A stretch of DNA of 64,000 bases, from NCBI GenBank assembly GCA_031310005.1, contig CM062382.1, positions 2,976,001-3,040,000 on the forward strand. Reading direction: 5' to 3'. The notes under the pieces were generated by a model. That model made no database searches and was not told the origin of the DNA. It saw only the letters and a program-made list of their open reading frames with translations. Positions 25,701-38,300 of the stretch are shown piece by piece. Position numbers and translations under genes: made by a program. Numbering within the stretch: position 1 is the stretch's first letter; each line of letters begins with the position of its first letter. This DNA comes from Dactylellina haptotyla. Lineage: Eukaryota; Ascomycota; Orbiliomycetes; Orbiliales; Orbiliaceae.

Positions 25701-26139
25701 ACACGATCGTTATCCGCTGCCGACACCCTCACGAGACTACCCACGACGATAGTTCTGTTGGTGTTTGTTGGTTGAGCTCCGGCCGACGACAGCTTCAACA
25801 CAGCCCACCGGACCCCTGTTTGCTTCGTTTGGGACACGCTTTCTATTCTTCGGCCTCCTCTGCCCAACCGCGTAATCCCTCGTCCCTTCCAATTATCTCC
25901 AACATCTCTCGCAGCATAGCAACCCGGATACTTTCGACGAGTTTTCTCCTTCCGAACCTCTCAAACAAACACGGCGGGACTGGGCACGACGTTCGGCTTC
26001 TACATCGGGCCCAACACAGCGGGGACTGGAGGCTTAATATAGGCTCTTCCTGATCCCCTAGCTGCCCTCGACATTGGTGACATCCAGCTCCATCTGATCT
26101 GGGTCTGCCTCAGATCGATTTGATTCTCGCAAGCCCACC

Positions 26140-28228
26140 ATGGCGTTCCCTACCAGCCGGCATGCCTACTCCCATCAGTCGAACGGGTACTCCAATGGCC
26201 ATGCCGCCTACTACAAGGAAGATTCCTGGGCCATGTCGCCCCACGAGTACGTTACTTCTCTACTGAACGATATATTTTATATATTTTTTGACTTTGGTGT
26301 TACCGAATACCAAACCCCTGCTAACATCTACGTCAAAACTCTCGCCCCAATTTAGCACGAAATTCCATCCCAAATTCCGAAAATCCGCATACGCTCGCCG
26401 CCGTCTCATCATAAAGCTCGTCCTCGCCGGCCTCGCAATCTTCGGCTTCTCTCTCATTGTCTCTCCGCCGCTGCGGTTTGCCGCCTCCTCGGCCATCGGT
26501 CTCGGCTACACATTCTACAAAGACATTCCGGGAGTCGAATATCATGACCTATCCCTCTACCAGGGCTCTGGCGCCGGTTGGACTCGCGGCGAACGAATCC
26601 TCTTCCTCTCCCCCCTACGAGATGCCGAAGCCCATCTGCCAATGTTTTTCAGTCACCTCCGAAACCTAACCTACCCGCACCATCTGATCGATCTGGCATT
26701 CCTCGTCGGCGAATCGAAGGATAACACCATGGGGCTACTTAACGACCTGCTGCGGAAGCAACAGAACGACCCCGACCACGACCAATGGTTCGGTGAGATC
26801 ACGGTTATCCAGAAGGATTTTGGCTCTACCATCGGACAGGATTTCAGCAACAGACACGGATTCGCGGCGCAGGGACCGCGAAGAAAATTGATGGCTCGGG
26901 CGAGAAATTGGTTGTTGAACGCCACGCTGAAACCACACCACAGCTGGGTGTACTGGCGTGACGCGGACGTCGAAACCGCCCCGACGACAATTCTCGAAGA
27001 CTTGATGAGGCATAACAAACACGTCATAGTTCCTAGTACGTTCTTCTTTTTCTCTCTCCTACTTTGCATATTTTCATCCTCGTTACCTTTTCTTTCCTGC
27101 CTTGAATTGTTTTTTTTCTGTCTTGTGGAGAACAGGAAAAGGCCCCATTTTCCGTAGGGCTGATTTTAGGCGAGGCATTAAGACGACGCTAACCTGCATT
27201 ATTACTTACAGATGTCTGGCGTCCACTACCGGACTGGCTTGGCAACGAACAACCGTACGATCTCAACTCGTGGCAGGAATCCGAGACTGGACTGGAACTT
27301 GCCGCGAAACTCGGCGAAGACGATGTCATCGTCGAAGGGTACGCTGAATATGCTACCTGGCGGCCGCATCTTGCCTATCTGCGAGACCCGCGTGGTGATC
27401 CGGATGTCGAGATGGAGCTGGACGGTGTTGGTGGTGTTAGCATCCTCGCAAAGGCCTCGGTGTTCCGTGCTGGTGCGCACTTCCCGGCATTTAGCTTTGA
27501 AAAACACGCTGAGACGGAAGGGTTTGGAAAGGTAGGCTGTGCAACCGCTTCCCTTCCCCGCAAAAATTCCACAACGATTCCTTTTTTCGTACTTAGAATT
27601 GGGGTTTTCTGGTTTACTAACGGCTTGGCTGCTTTTTGGTCGATTTTTAGATGTGTCGTCGCATGGGCTTTACCGTCATCGGATTACCACACTACACTAT
27701 TTGGCATCTCTACGAGCCGTCCCTCGATGATCTCAAGCACATGAAGGAGATGGAGGAGCAGCGGATAGCCCGCGAGAAGGAAGAGCTCGCGAAGGCCAAG
27801 GAGAAGGCCAAGGAGAAGGAGAGACTCGAAGAAGGATGGGATATCAAGAAAGATAAGGATACCTGGGACAAAGACCAGAAGGACATCATTAGCGCCGCAT
27901 TGAAGGAAAAGCAGATGGAGAAGGTCGGGGAGAAGCCTGCTGCGATGCCCGTGAGGGGAGCGGATAAAACGCCCAAAGAAGACCTAAGGGGTGGTAGGGA
28001 AGGTCCGATCGCGCATGTCGATGAAGCTGGGGTAGGCGTTCAGACGACAGAGGAAGAAGAGAAGAAGGGTAACGTTATTGTAAGATCTGCTGCATTTCCC
28101 TTAACCGCAGAGTATCGAACGCTAGACTAACTGTTTGCGTATAGGGTCACGAAAACGGCCGGGTAAAGGATAACAAACTGCCAGTTCAACCGCCAAAGAA
28201 GAAGGACGCTGCATTCGCTAAAGTATAG
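26140..28228 (+). CDS. Golgi alpha-1,6-mannosyltransferase subunit, Anp1/Mnn9/Van1 family (GT62)
   Basis: Members form the Golgi mannan polymerase complexes that extend N-glycan outer chains. Exons 26140-26246, 26356-27035, 27212-27531, 27651-28079 and 28145-28228 give 539 aa. A short cytosolic N-terminus is followed by a signal anchor (LIIKLVLAGLAIFGFSLIV, about residues 55-75), then the catalytic domain: RILFLSPLRDAEAHLPMFF, LAFLVGESKDNTMGLL, the metal-binding DADVETAP motif and EGYAEYATWRPHLAYL. It ends MGFTVIGLPHYTIWHLYEPS. Beyond the catalytic region is a charged tail of about 150 residues with EKAKEKAKEKE-type helix. Of the three paralogues the long charged tail suggests Anp1, but I cannot separate it from Mnn9 or Van1 with certainty. 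The neighbouring gene (Gea, convergent) also serves the Golgi, which may be chance. Confidence 0.88.
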
Positions 28229-28854
28229 CGGCCGGGCTATATTTTCATTTTTATTTTCGTTGTTTTTTTACCTGTATAAATATTATAGAATACGGTGAAC
28301 ATAGGCGTCTAGTTGTTTGCGCACATGCACTCTGCGTATGTGCTTTGTCCCTTTTATTTTTGATGTTGGACGAACTCCCCGAAAAGTGGTATTTTGCATA
28401 CTATTTGCATATTATGTCTCTTTTAATCCGTTCCTTTCTGCGTCATTCGCTATCACACACACCGACAGTTGTTACCAGTATAACTTTTCATCCTTTTTTT
28501 TTATCAATCAATTTGGATTCCTCTTTATTCTTTGAGTACATTCGTATATGAGATGACCAGTCCCCGCTTTGATCACCTGCAAAATCACCAATCGGATTGA
28601 TCCTATATTCATTCTGTGTATAACCATCCCTTTGTTCGTTCTGATTCTATCAATTGTTCAATAACTCTAGGTAACCCAACAATGCTTTTAATTGATAACT
28701 CCATACGGGCAAAAGGGTTTCAGAAATATGCTTCTCTATCCAGCGCGAAAAAAAAAAGGAAGTCTCTACATGCGTCTAAAATGTCTCGACTGTATTCACC
28801 TCTCACGAAACACCACCCTAATTCACCAGAAATGCTCTCCCACCAATAAATAAT
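28229..28854. other. Convergent intergenic region
   Basis: About 0.6 kb of AT-rich sequence between two facing 3' ends. No coding frame or RNA gene is supported. Confidence 0.5.
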
Positions 28855-31800
28855 CTACTTTTGCTCTGCCGGCTCTCCCTCCTTCGCAGCAGGTTCTGCT
28901 TCTGGCTCCTTTTCCTTCGCATTCTCCTTCTCCTTCTCCTTTTCTTTCTCCCTCTGCAGCTCCTTCTCCTTTTGCAACTTATCCATCTCTTCACGCTCCG
29001 GATAGAGCTCCTTATAAAGATCCGGCAGGAACCGCTCAAGCCGCGTCCAAGTCTGCATCCACAGCTCCTTCTGCTTCTCACTACCTTCCTCCTGTTGTTC
29101 TGGGGGTACCAAAAACCCACTGTTGGACATGACCAACAGTACATTCTTGAGGGACTCCGGCACCGCTTCTTCCTATATCACAGAAAGAAAAACAATATTA
29201 GCATCTGTTCCCCTCACCGTCCAACTTTCTTTCTCGATCCCATATAGGTGATTAAAAAGTACATACCAAATGATCACTCTGTCCGCTATTCATCAACCGG
29301 TCCATAATATCCAAAATCCTCAACCAAAGCCCCAACATCCCCTCCCACTCGCTCAAAAGCACCAAATAGTGCAAAAATATCTTACACAACAAAGTCGCAG
29401 CCTGCACTCGCGTCTCGCTCATCCCGCGCGGATCGCTCTGGTACACCTCGGGCTTCAGCAGCATAGTGATCAACGGGAACATGACATCGCCAAAGATCCC
29501 CGTCCACTCTTTATGGTCTGGGCTGGCGAGTTCGTCGGATAACAGCGCGCTCTGAAGGCCCGTGAACGCTTTATTCCGGATCTCGCGGCACGGGTTGATG
29601 CATTGCGTTGAGAGGGCTTGGAAGATCGGTGTCCAGTACGTCGTCCAGGCTTCGGTTTGTTCGAGGTGTGAGCGGGTTATTAGCGCTTGTACGCGGGCGG
29701 TGAGGCGGTAGATGCCCGAGACGGCTTTGGTACCGCGTGTGACAATCTCTTTGTCTCTGTTTCATCGTTAAAAAAATCAAATTAGCGAGAGAGTTAGATT
29801 GGTAGAAATTATACAGGACACGTACGGTCTTTCTGTTGGTTTCGCGTCCTTGTTTCGCTTCATCCGGTCTTGGAGCTGTTCGAAATTCGCGCCGATGCTG
29901 CCTGCGGTGGCAAAGTCGTTGAGTACGGTGACCACAGCGACGTAATTGTCCGCAGTGACGTTCAGCGGGTTCTGAATGGCGACTAGATCCAAGATATCGA
30001 ATACCTCGCCAGATACTTCCGTATTGGTGGATAGTAAGCGTAAGAGCGACCAGAAGTCTGGCGAGTTGACGATTTCCGATTTTAGAGGTGTGGTCGAGTT
30101 GATACAGCTGTGGACACCCTTCACGATAGGCCCAGCACACTTGTCGAGGAGCGGCTTTTCCAGAGTGGCGATGGAATGGAGGATTACTGGAGCACGAACG
30201 AATTCGTATTCGTACCCTGCTTTGAGGATGGCGAGCAGATAGTAGATACATCGGGCGACGACGAGAGGGTGGGCTTGCTTCGCACCACGAATTATGTTCT
30301 GTAGCGCGACGGATACCTCAGGACCGAACTTTTGGACAGCCTCCGGTGTTCTCAGAGCTAAGCAGGTCGCCAGTTCTGTGACGTAGAGGACGGCGGGGTC
30401 GTAGATTTCACCTTTGCGCTCAGGGGGTGCTTGGCCATTTTGAGCAATCACTAGCAGGTCGTACTTGATGATGACCACAGGGGAGCTTTCTTCCGGAAGC
30501 TGCGATAGGAGAGCTTTCATGAGGGCCGCAGTAGACTCTTCGTCCATATCCCTAAAATATGGTTAGAATAGTAGAATCGCGCAACATGGTTAGATATGAA
30601 CTCACTGAATGTTGGCAAATATATCGCCAAGGTAACAAGAATTGACACAATCAACAGTACAAAGAGTGCTCTCCAACTCTTCATCTGAGGGCTCAGGAGG
30701 ATCATCCGCGGCATAGCTAGAAAGATAATTCGACAGTGTCGAGAACAAGCCGGCATCTTTCGACACATTTCGCCTTTCAATGACATGCGAAGGGTTCCTC
30801 AGCGGGATAGGCGGTAGATCCAAATAATTCTGATCAGGAAGGAAGAAGGGCGGAATCAACGAGTTTACGAAAAGATTCAGCCATATCCGAACAACCTGGT
30901 TCCAGCCGTCACGCACAATTGGCTCTTTTCCTGTTATTATTCGGAAGAGAACAACGGTAGCTAACTGTGCCTTAAAATCTCTACCAAATTTGACAGCCAT
31001 CTCGCTCACCATCACGCTGTTGTCATTGACCTGGACTTCGGTGTTTAGTTTCGTGCTAGGTGGCGATTCCGTGGCGAGTGTGCTTATCAAACTCAAACAG
31101 CGGACCACACGGTCCAGGCAGTCGTAGAGGTCGTATTTGGCCGCTATTTTCGCTACTTGATCAAATCCCGTGATCACCCTAGTGAATACTGCATCATCTG
31201 TGGCGGACATAAAGACGTATGATAGAGTCGCAACGATTGGCTTCCAAGTAGATGCGAACATAGGGGCATCGAAAATATTGGTGTCGCAGAGCATGAGATC
31301 GCCCGCTGTCTGCGTCTTTATCAGTAGCTCCTTCCATGCATAATCGAAGGCATGTTGGTTGTCGTGTTCTTCGGGCAGAATGATTTCGTTGGTTCGGATT
31401 GTTTCAAAGATAGCTTCGAGGAACTCCGGCGCGAAATCTTTGCCACCGTTGACGCCACGCAAATTTCTGGTGAAATCGGTTATTTGCATACGAGTCTAGA
31501 TACTATTAGTACTCTGGTATAACATTGTCTTATTCGGAGATTGGTACCTTGACGGTTGGGTTGTGTTGGTCAGTGTTCAACATGATGATGGCATAGGTGA
31601 GGACGAAGACTGCATCCTTATTATCAATATCATCTCGTTTTGTCATAGTGTGGTATTTCTCCGAGAAGATGGTGACCAATCTTTCGATGAGGGGCGATTC
31701 TCCTGGTAATCTGAAAGATCCAAGCATATCTCGAAGAGCCTCATCTAGACGCTGGTCGCCAAAGTCGAACAGATTCAGGAAAGCTTCCAGTACGGGGCCA

Positions 31801-34129
31801 TTATCCTTCTTTGTTAGATATTCACCAAGCTGCTTCTTCGAGACCCGTGACGTTCCCTTCAAGAATTTGGCTATCGACGCGTGATCGTCCACATCGCTTA
31901 TTATGCCATTCTGGACGAGGAATGCGATGCCTTTCTTAGGGGAGTCGTTGAACTTCGAGGTGCCCGAGATTACCAACTGCTTTTTCGCTCGTTGCTGGCG
32001 TAGAAGGTCTGCATCAGGATATCCTTCTTTGATAGGTGCGGCGTCTAGCCGGTCTGCAATGTACTGGACGTAACCGAGCAGTGCATCGAGGCACAGTGGT
32101 GGAACATTGGTCGTGCTCCACGTTGCCGAATCCGGGAATGCATTCTATAGAGCCCATTAGGACTAGTTTACTAATATCCGCTATAAAAAGTGTACTCACT
32201 CGCGACAAGAAGCCAATCACATCTTCACATAAGTCTGTTCTGTCAATATCACAGTCGTAATTCACGTATAGTTCCACCATGAAGCTGGGTATCCTGGCGA
32301 GCGCTCCTATGCACTCGACCATCGCTTCTCGGGCATCCGGTCGTCGCGAACCGCCTTCCAATCCAAGCTTCTGCCGCTCTCTAACCGGCACAGGGGTATT
32401 TCTACCGCTTCCAGCTTGAGAGACGGGTGAGTTCGGAGTAGGTTTCGCGAGTTTCGGTGCTTGTGGAACGCCTTCATACAGGATAGGGTCGATGCCGATT
32501 TCTCGGGGTATTTCGACCTTGGGGTGCAGGCAGGCTACTACGTATGCGAGAAAGAGTTCCTGTTGGAGCTTGAGGCCCGCGCGAGAGGTCGCTAGGAGGG
32601 TACCGGTTACTCGAAGGGACTCTTGAAGGATCGGCATGGTGTCCGAGCGGACTAGTTGGAAGAGATATCGGCACAGGTCGTCTTGGGCTAGCGTCGCTAA
32701 GCTGGGGTGCTTGGTGATCGCCGATCCGGATACCTCGAAGGCGACATCCAGTATTCTCATCGCCATGACACGCAAGGTATCGGTATGCTGTTTATTGTGG
32801 GGGTCTAGAAGGGAGACCAGCACTCTGAATAACTCTCGTATAGAGGGTAGGGAGTAAGGTTTAATTTGGTTGTTACCCGCATCTTGCGCTGAGTCTTCCG
32901 GGTTGAGCTCTGCGGACGGGCGGACATTGTTGAGGGTGGCGGCGGCAGTTTCTCCATTGACGGAGGGTTCGACCTTGAGGTTCTCATTTGTCTCAGGGCT
33001 CTCGTCCGCCTGCTCACCAGGTGCATCGTCGGGGGGTACTTCGAGGTGCTTGAGCTTCTCGAAGACGACTTGGCACATCGTCACCATGCTCATCTCCGCA
33101 GACCGTCTTAGGACTTCTGAGAGCCTCATCTGGCAGCATATGCTCAGCGCGGTTTCCATCATTTCGCAGACGCTCTCGTCGCCTAGGACGGCGGAACCGG
33201 GCCCGTACATCATAACTTCCATGAGTCGTAGGATCCTCAGCAGTACTACTTCATCTTGTGAAGAGTCTGATGCTTCGAAGCGACAATGGGTAATTGCTGA
33301 TGAGAGGAGCTGCATGGCGAGAGGCAGGCGGGGGGAGGTAGGGGTGACGAGGTTGTAGGAGAAGAATTTGGTGATGGCGATGAGGGCGAGGGAGGTGATA
33401 GGACCTGACGTCGAGGAGGATCGGACGACTTGTAGGAAGGGATGTAGTAGCGAGGGGGTATCGAAGGAGTGGATATCTACGCGCATAGGTTAGATATAGT
33501 TTACATTTCATTAGAGAAGATTTTATGTATTGGGGGGTATCTGTACTCTCGCAGGTGAGCAGGTCTCTCCTCAGTTTCGAAAAGGCCGCGATCAACGGGT
33601 TGTCCTGGATGCTCTTGCCCCGTTTCCCTCTGAGACCCCATCTTCCAGCTAGAGTTCCGTCCAGCACGCTAGGGGTCACCCTGCCGTCCTCTTCTTTGTC
33701 GGTGCCCTTCTCGCTGTCCGGTTTGCTGTCCATCGAGGTACCTCTCCTGCTGGCAGCTTTGCCTATGGAGCCACCTCTGGGAGTCAGAGAACCTCCAGGA
33801 ATACCCAAAGTAGGGCTGTTCAACCCAGAGTCGGTACCACCGCCTCCCAATATGGCGGCGACGGAGCTCTGAGCCCACCGCGCGTTCTTGCGCATGGCCG
33901 AAGTGACGGTGATGCATTCATTGGTGATAAGGGCGACTGGGTCGACAGCAACCTGGACGGAGGCCCGAGGGTTGGCGTAGAAGGAATGGGACAGGCCCAG
34001 GTCTATCGATTCGGTCCCGTCGGCGGATGGGGAAGCTGGGGTGGCAGGGGCGGGAGCTGCAGTGATTTCGGAGTCCTGAGACAGGCGAACTGGCTCCTGA
34101 GGAGCCTCGCCTTCCTCCACGGTAGCCAT
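28855..34129 (-). CDS. GEA1: Golgi Arf guanine-nucleotide exchange factor, Gea/GBF1 type (Sec7 domain)
   Basis: It activates Arf1 on early Golgi membranes to start COPI coat assembly. Seven exons, 34129-33547, 33476-32200, 32144-31548, 31495-30606, 30551-29826, 29756-29267 and 29172-28855, join in frame to 1626 aa. The N-terminal DCB/HUS region carries FDTPSLLHPFLQVVRSSSTS and a proline/serine insert. The Sec7 domain lies at about residues 670-865 (NDSPKKGIAFLVQNGII, FLKGTSRVSKKQLGEYL with the catalytic glutamate finger, FRLPGESPLIERL, and MLNTDQHNPTVK), and is cut by an intron right after the last motif. HDS-type helical regions fill the C-terminal half. The protein ends in a lysine/glutamate helix-like run. 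The size and DCB-HUS-Sec7-HDS order match GBF1/Gea and not Sec7 itself. It shares a 1.2-kb divergent promoter region with the dynein gene. Confidence 0.92.
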
Positions 34130-35364
34130 GGGGGACGAATACGGTCAAGCTCGTGAGACAAACGCCAGCTTAATAGGAAAGGAATAATTTCTGATGAGCG
34201 TCAACGAGGTGATGAGATGAGATGAGAGGGGGGCGTTTTCTGAAGGTGGAGCTTGGCTGGTGTTCAGATGGGGGGATGGGGTAATGTGATTTTTATATGC
34301 GGCCGGCCCCCAATGCGATACGATATGTCGACACGACAGGCTGGCAGCTTTGGGTACGGGACCCGGTTGAGTCAAGCGACAGGGGCACACACAGCAGCCG
34401 GGCCAGCTCAACCGTCCGCTATCTATAGATCTATGTATTGAACTGTTAAATGATATATTACAGGTAAGGTACGGGCGAGAGCCTGAGGGGCTGCAATACT
34501 CTGTGCGTAGAATCGCGGGAGGTCTGCCGTGTCCCGGTGTCGGGCTGAAAGGGCGAGGACACGAGCTGTGCCTGTCGTTGGCTGATTCGACAGCTGTTGT
34601 TAACGTATGCGGGTTGGGTATGTCTTGGCGTGTGTTGCGGGTGTCGTTGTCGATGCCGTTTGCCCACCGGCCAGTTACCCTCCGTCTGGGTCCCTACGGC
34701 GGCGGTGTGCTGGCGGGCACTCTCGCTTGTCCCTTGGCTTGCATTAGGCCCTTCTGCGTCAAAATGTATTATAGCTCTCCCCGTTTATAGCTCTACCCGC
34801 TGTGGCATTTCCAATTGGTGACAGGAGCCCGAGCGAGAGGAGACTGTGAGGTGAGAGCTTTCACAGGACGCGACATCCCGTCTTCTTTCCTTCCATCTAC
34901 TTGAAACGTTGCCATCACGAATTCCCATTCTCCATCGTCATCTTCGCCCTCACCCTCATCATCACAGCCTCACATTCTCCCCTCCGCCATCTTCAATCAT
35001 TAGCTACCCCTCATCGTGTTCTTGTGAAACTTTGTCGGTCTCGGTTGCGGCTTTCCTGAGATACCCGTTTTGGGCACAATAGGGAGGGATAGCTAGCTGC
35101 TCTCAACGACAACAAACGAAGCTCGCACCTAAAAGTCACGAAAAAAACAACACCCCCCGTCTTCCCGCTCCACGGCCACACGCTCGGATCTATCGAATGA
35201 GGCATCCTCTCCCTCCACTAATACTAATCTTTACCTAGATCTCACAGGTATCATATCCCTTCGATAATAAAGTATTTCAATTCGTTATATCCATCCATCC
35301 ATCCATCTACGTATCAGTTAGCGGAAACGTTCTCCACTTTAAACCCTCACCCTCGCTGTCCGCT
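34130..35364. promoter_or_regulatory. Divergent promoter region between Gea and dynein genes
   Basis: About 1.2 kb between two start codons that face away from each other. It contains pyrimidine-rich leader sequence before the dynein ATG (34860-35340) and a CCAT microsatellite near 35290-35306. Several short open frames occur but none is supported. Whether the two genes share control elements is unknown. Confidence 0.55.
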
Positions 35365-38300
35365 ATGGATACCCTCGCTCCGAGGTCCAGCGAGAGGAGG
35401 TCCCCCTCGCCGGGGGCGCCCACCAGCGCAACGGCATCAAACGTCAACCCCGTAAACATGCTCGATCATCTCGTCCATGTTATCGATATCACCCTCGGCG
35501 CTTCCAAGCGAGAGCTCGAAGGCGCCGGTAATCTGCTGAGCAGATCACACTACTCTGACACGCTGCTGCGTTGCTCGAGATTCTGCGGCGAGGGCCCCAC
35601 CGTCCTCTACATCTGCAAGGAATCCGTGGAGTCTGTTGCTGCTGCTGATGGAGCCACCGAGTCAATCGATGGTATGGTTTTCTTACCTTCCATATAGACA
35701 CTATATATATTATTATATATATTATCGTGTGGTGCTATCAAAAGTAATTCTCAGATATTAATATATATTCGTAATTAGGCCCCACCACACCTCAGTACAG
35801 GTTCTCCATCTCGTCCGAACTCTCCACTTCCCTCCTCACCTCAGGTATCGTTGCTCTCATCAAGCGCTCTGCCGCCCTCGAATCCACGATACCTCTCGCC
35901 AACCAGCTGCAGATTCTCAATCTCTCCGGTAACACCTATGAGACCCTGCACGCGGTTATGCACCATGCATTGGTGCCATTTTTCGACGCTTATGTCAAGG
36001 CAAACCAGTCACAGAGCGGGAAGGGAGCTGCCGCACATGCTGCCGCCAGTGGTAGGTTCGCGGAGAACGAGACTAAATCTGGTATCCCTGCTGCGAAGAA
36101 GAAGATGGCCGAATTGGAGCTTGCTTTCTTGCATCTGCAGCAGAATATCGAAATTCCGGAGCTGTCTCTGGTCATGCACCCTACCGTGCAAGCTGCCATA
36201 GAAGAAGCTGCTGCCAAAAACCAGAAACCCTCGCTCGATATGATACCGTCCACAATCGTGAATGACTCCATGTTCCTCAATCAGCTGCAGTCCACAGTGA
36301 ACTCCTGGATCAAGTCGATCCAGACTATCACTAAAATGCAGAGAGACGCCGAATCGGGGAGCGCGACCCAAGAGATCAATTTCTGGCTCAACATGGAGTC
36401 CGCTCTGGAGGGCATTGAGGAGCAACTCCGAGGCGAAGGCGTTGTCTTGACTCTCGAGATTCTGCGACACGCCAAACGTTTCCACGCTACAGTCTCCTTC
36501 ATCGCGGACACGGGGCTCAAGGAAGCATCCGATACCGTTCAAAAATATAATCAGCTGATGCGTGATTTCCCTCTCGATGACCTCCTCTCCGCCACATCGC
36601 TCGCCAAAGTTCAGGAGGCGTTAGTTAAGATCTTTGCCCATATCAACAAGAAACTGAGAATCACAAGCTACCCTATTAGAAGAGCTTTGCCTCTCGTCGA
36701 AGCGATTTCTGGTGATCTCGACGAACGGCTCCACGAACTCCTGTCCGGGAGACGATTGATGCACATGGAGTACAAGGACTTCGAAGCTCTGATGAATGTG
36801 GCGGATAGTATATTCACCACCTGGGATGAAAATGTCAAAGAGTTCACAAACACAGCCCGTGAAGTCACCCGCAAACGTGCGGAAAAGTTCATCCCCATCA
36901 AGGTCACGAAGCGCCACAGCAAGACACAAGAGCGACTCACCTACGTTCGCGCCTTCAGACATGGCCACGAACAGCTCCAGCGAACGATCCAAAATGTTCT
37001 CGGCCCAGGCAGCGATAGCGACATCCGTGGCGATACTAACGGCCACGCCTCCATCGAAGAAATCGGTGATGTCGACGCCGTCGAGGAAGTCGCCTCGGCA
37101 TACGCTGTTCTCAAAGATGTTGACGTCCTTGATGTCACCTTGGAAGGTACCGACATCTGGATCACCGCGGAGAACGCATACAATGAGCGCACCTCCCGCG
37201 TCGAAAACTCAATCATAGCACGTTTGAGAGATCGTTTGGCAACTGCGAGGAATGCCAATGAGATGTTCAGAGTCTTCTCTAAATTCAACGCCTTATTCGT
37301 GCGACCCAAGATCCGTGGTGCTATCCAGGAGTATCAGACCCAGTTGATCGAGAACGTCAAAGCGGATATCGCCGCCCTCCACGAGAGATTCAAACAGCAG
37401 TACGGCCATAGCGAGGCGCATGCTATGGCGCAAATGCACGATCTGCCGCCTATAGCGGGTGCCATCGTCTGGGCTAGGCAGATTGAGCGACAGCTTAACG
37501 CGTACCTTAAGCGTATCGAGGATATTCTCGGTAAAGGGTGGGAGGACTATGCTGAGGGCCAGAAATTGAATAGCGAGAGCAGCTCGTTCATCAAGAAGCT
37601 CGATACGCGGCCGATTTATGAAGCCTGGTTGGCAGACGTGCAGAGACGGAATGTCTCTATTTCTGGCCGCCTCTTCAACATCCACAGAAACCGTGCCCTG
37701 GGCAACCAGCTTGAACTGCTCGTAAACTTTGATCCTCAGGTCATCGCCTTGTTTAAGGAAGTCCGTAATCTCGTCAATCTCAAGTACACTGTTCCGCACG
37801 CCATAAACAATGTCTCCAAGGAAGCTAAACGAGTCTACCCTTACGCTGTTTCGCTCATGGAGTCGGTCCGCACACTATCGCAAACCAACAAGATCATCTT
37901 GGATATGAGCGATGTATCGATTCTTCTATCGGGTTATCAAAGCGAGGTCCACGTCTTAATCGCTAAAGGTATTCCGTTGAAGTGGGAAAGTTTTGTACAC
38001 AGCTACGACCTCCACATGCGAAATGTTGCTTCTTATCTTCCTAATGGCAACCTAGAAAGCGGCGGTACCTCGCTCGCTGGAAGGGAATCCCGTCACGTAC
38101 AATTCGTTAGGGAGATGGCGGCTGCGGTCAACATGCTGCAGATCAAAACCCAGACCCTGAATACTATCAACGATAGTATTAGAAAGGCGCTGACAGAGCT
38201 CAAATCCTGCCCATACGATACGGACTCGCTAAAAACAAGACTCGAGTCGATTCAAACAGCTGTCGATCAACTTAATCTGGAGAACTTTGTCAACCTCCCA

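Larger units (their letters stand above)
20659..26139. other. Gene-poor stretch
   Basis: About 5.5 kb without a supported gene. The left end is the WSC promoter. 21440-21950 is GC-richer and open in several frames at once but has no recognisable product. 22100-24700 is AT-rich, with a small 12-bp tandem repeat near 22700. 24750-25450 becomes GC-richer again, and 25450-26139 is the pyrimidine-rich promoter and leader of the mannosyltransferase gene. No transposase, reverse transcriptase or long terminal repeat was recognised. Confidence 0.5.
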
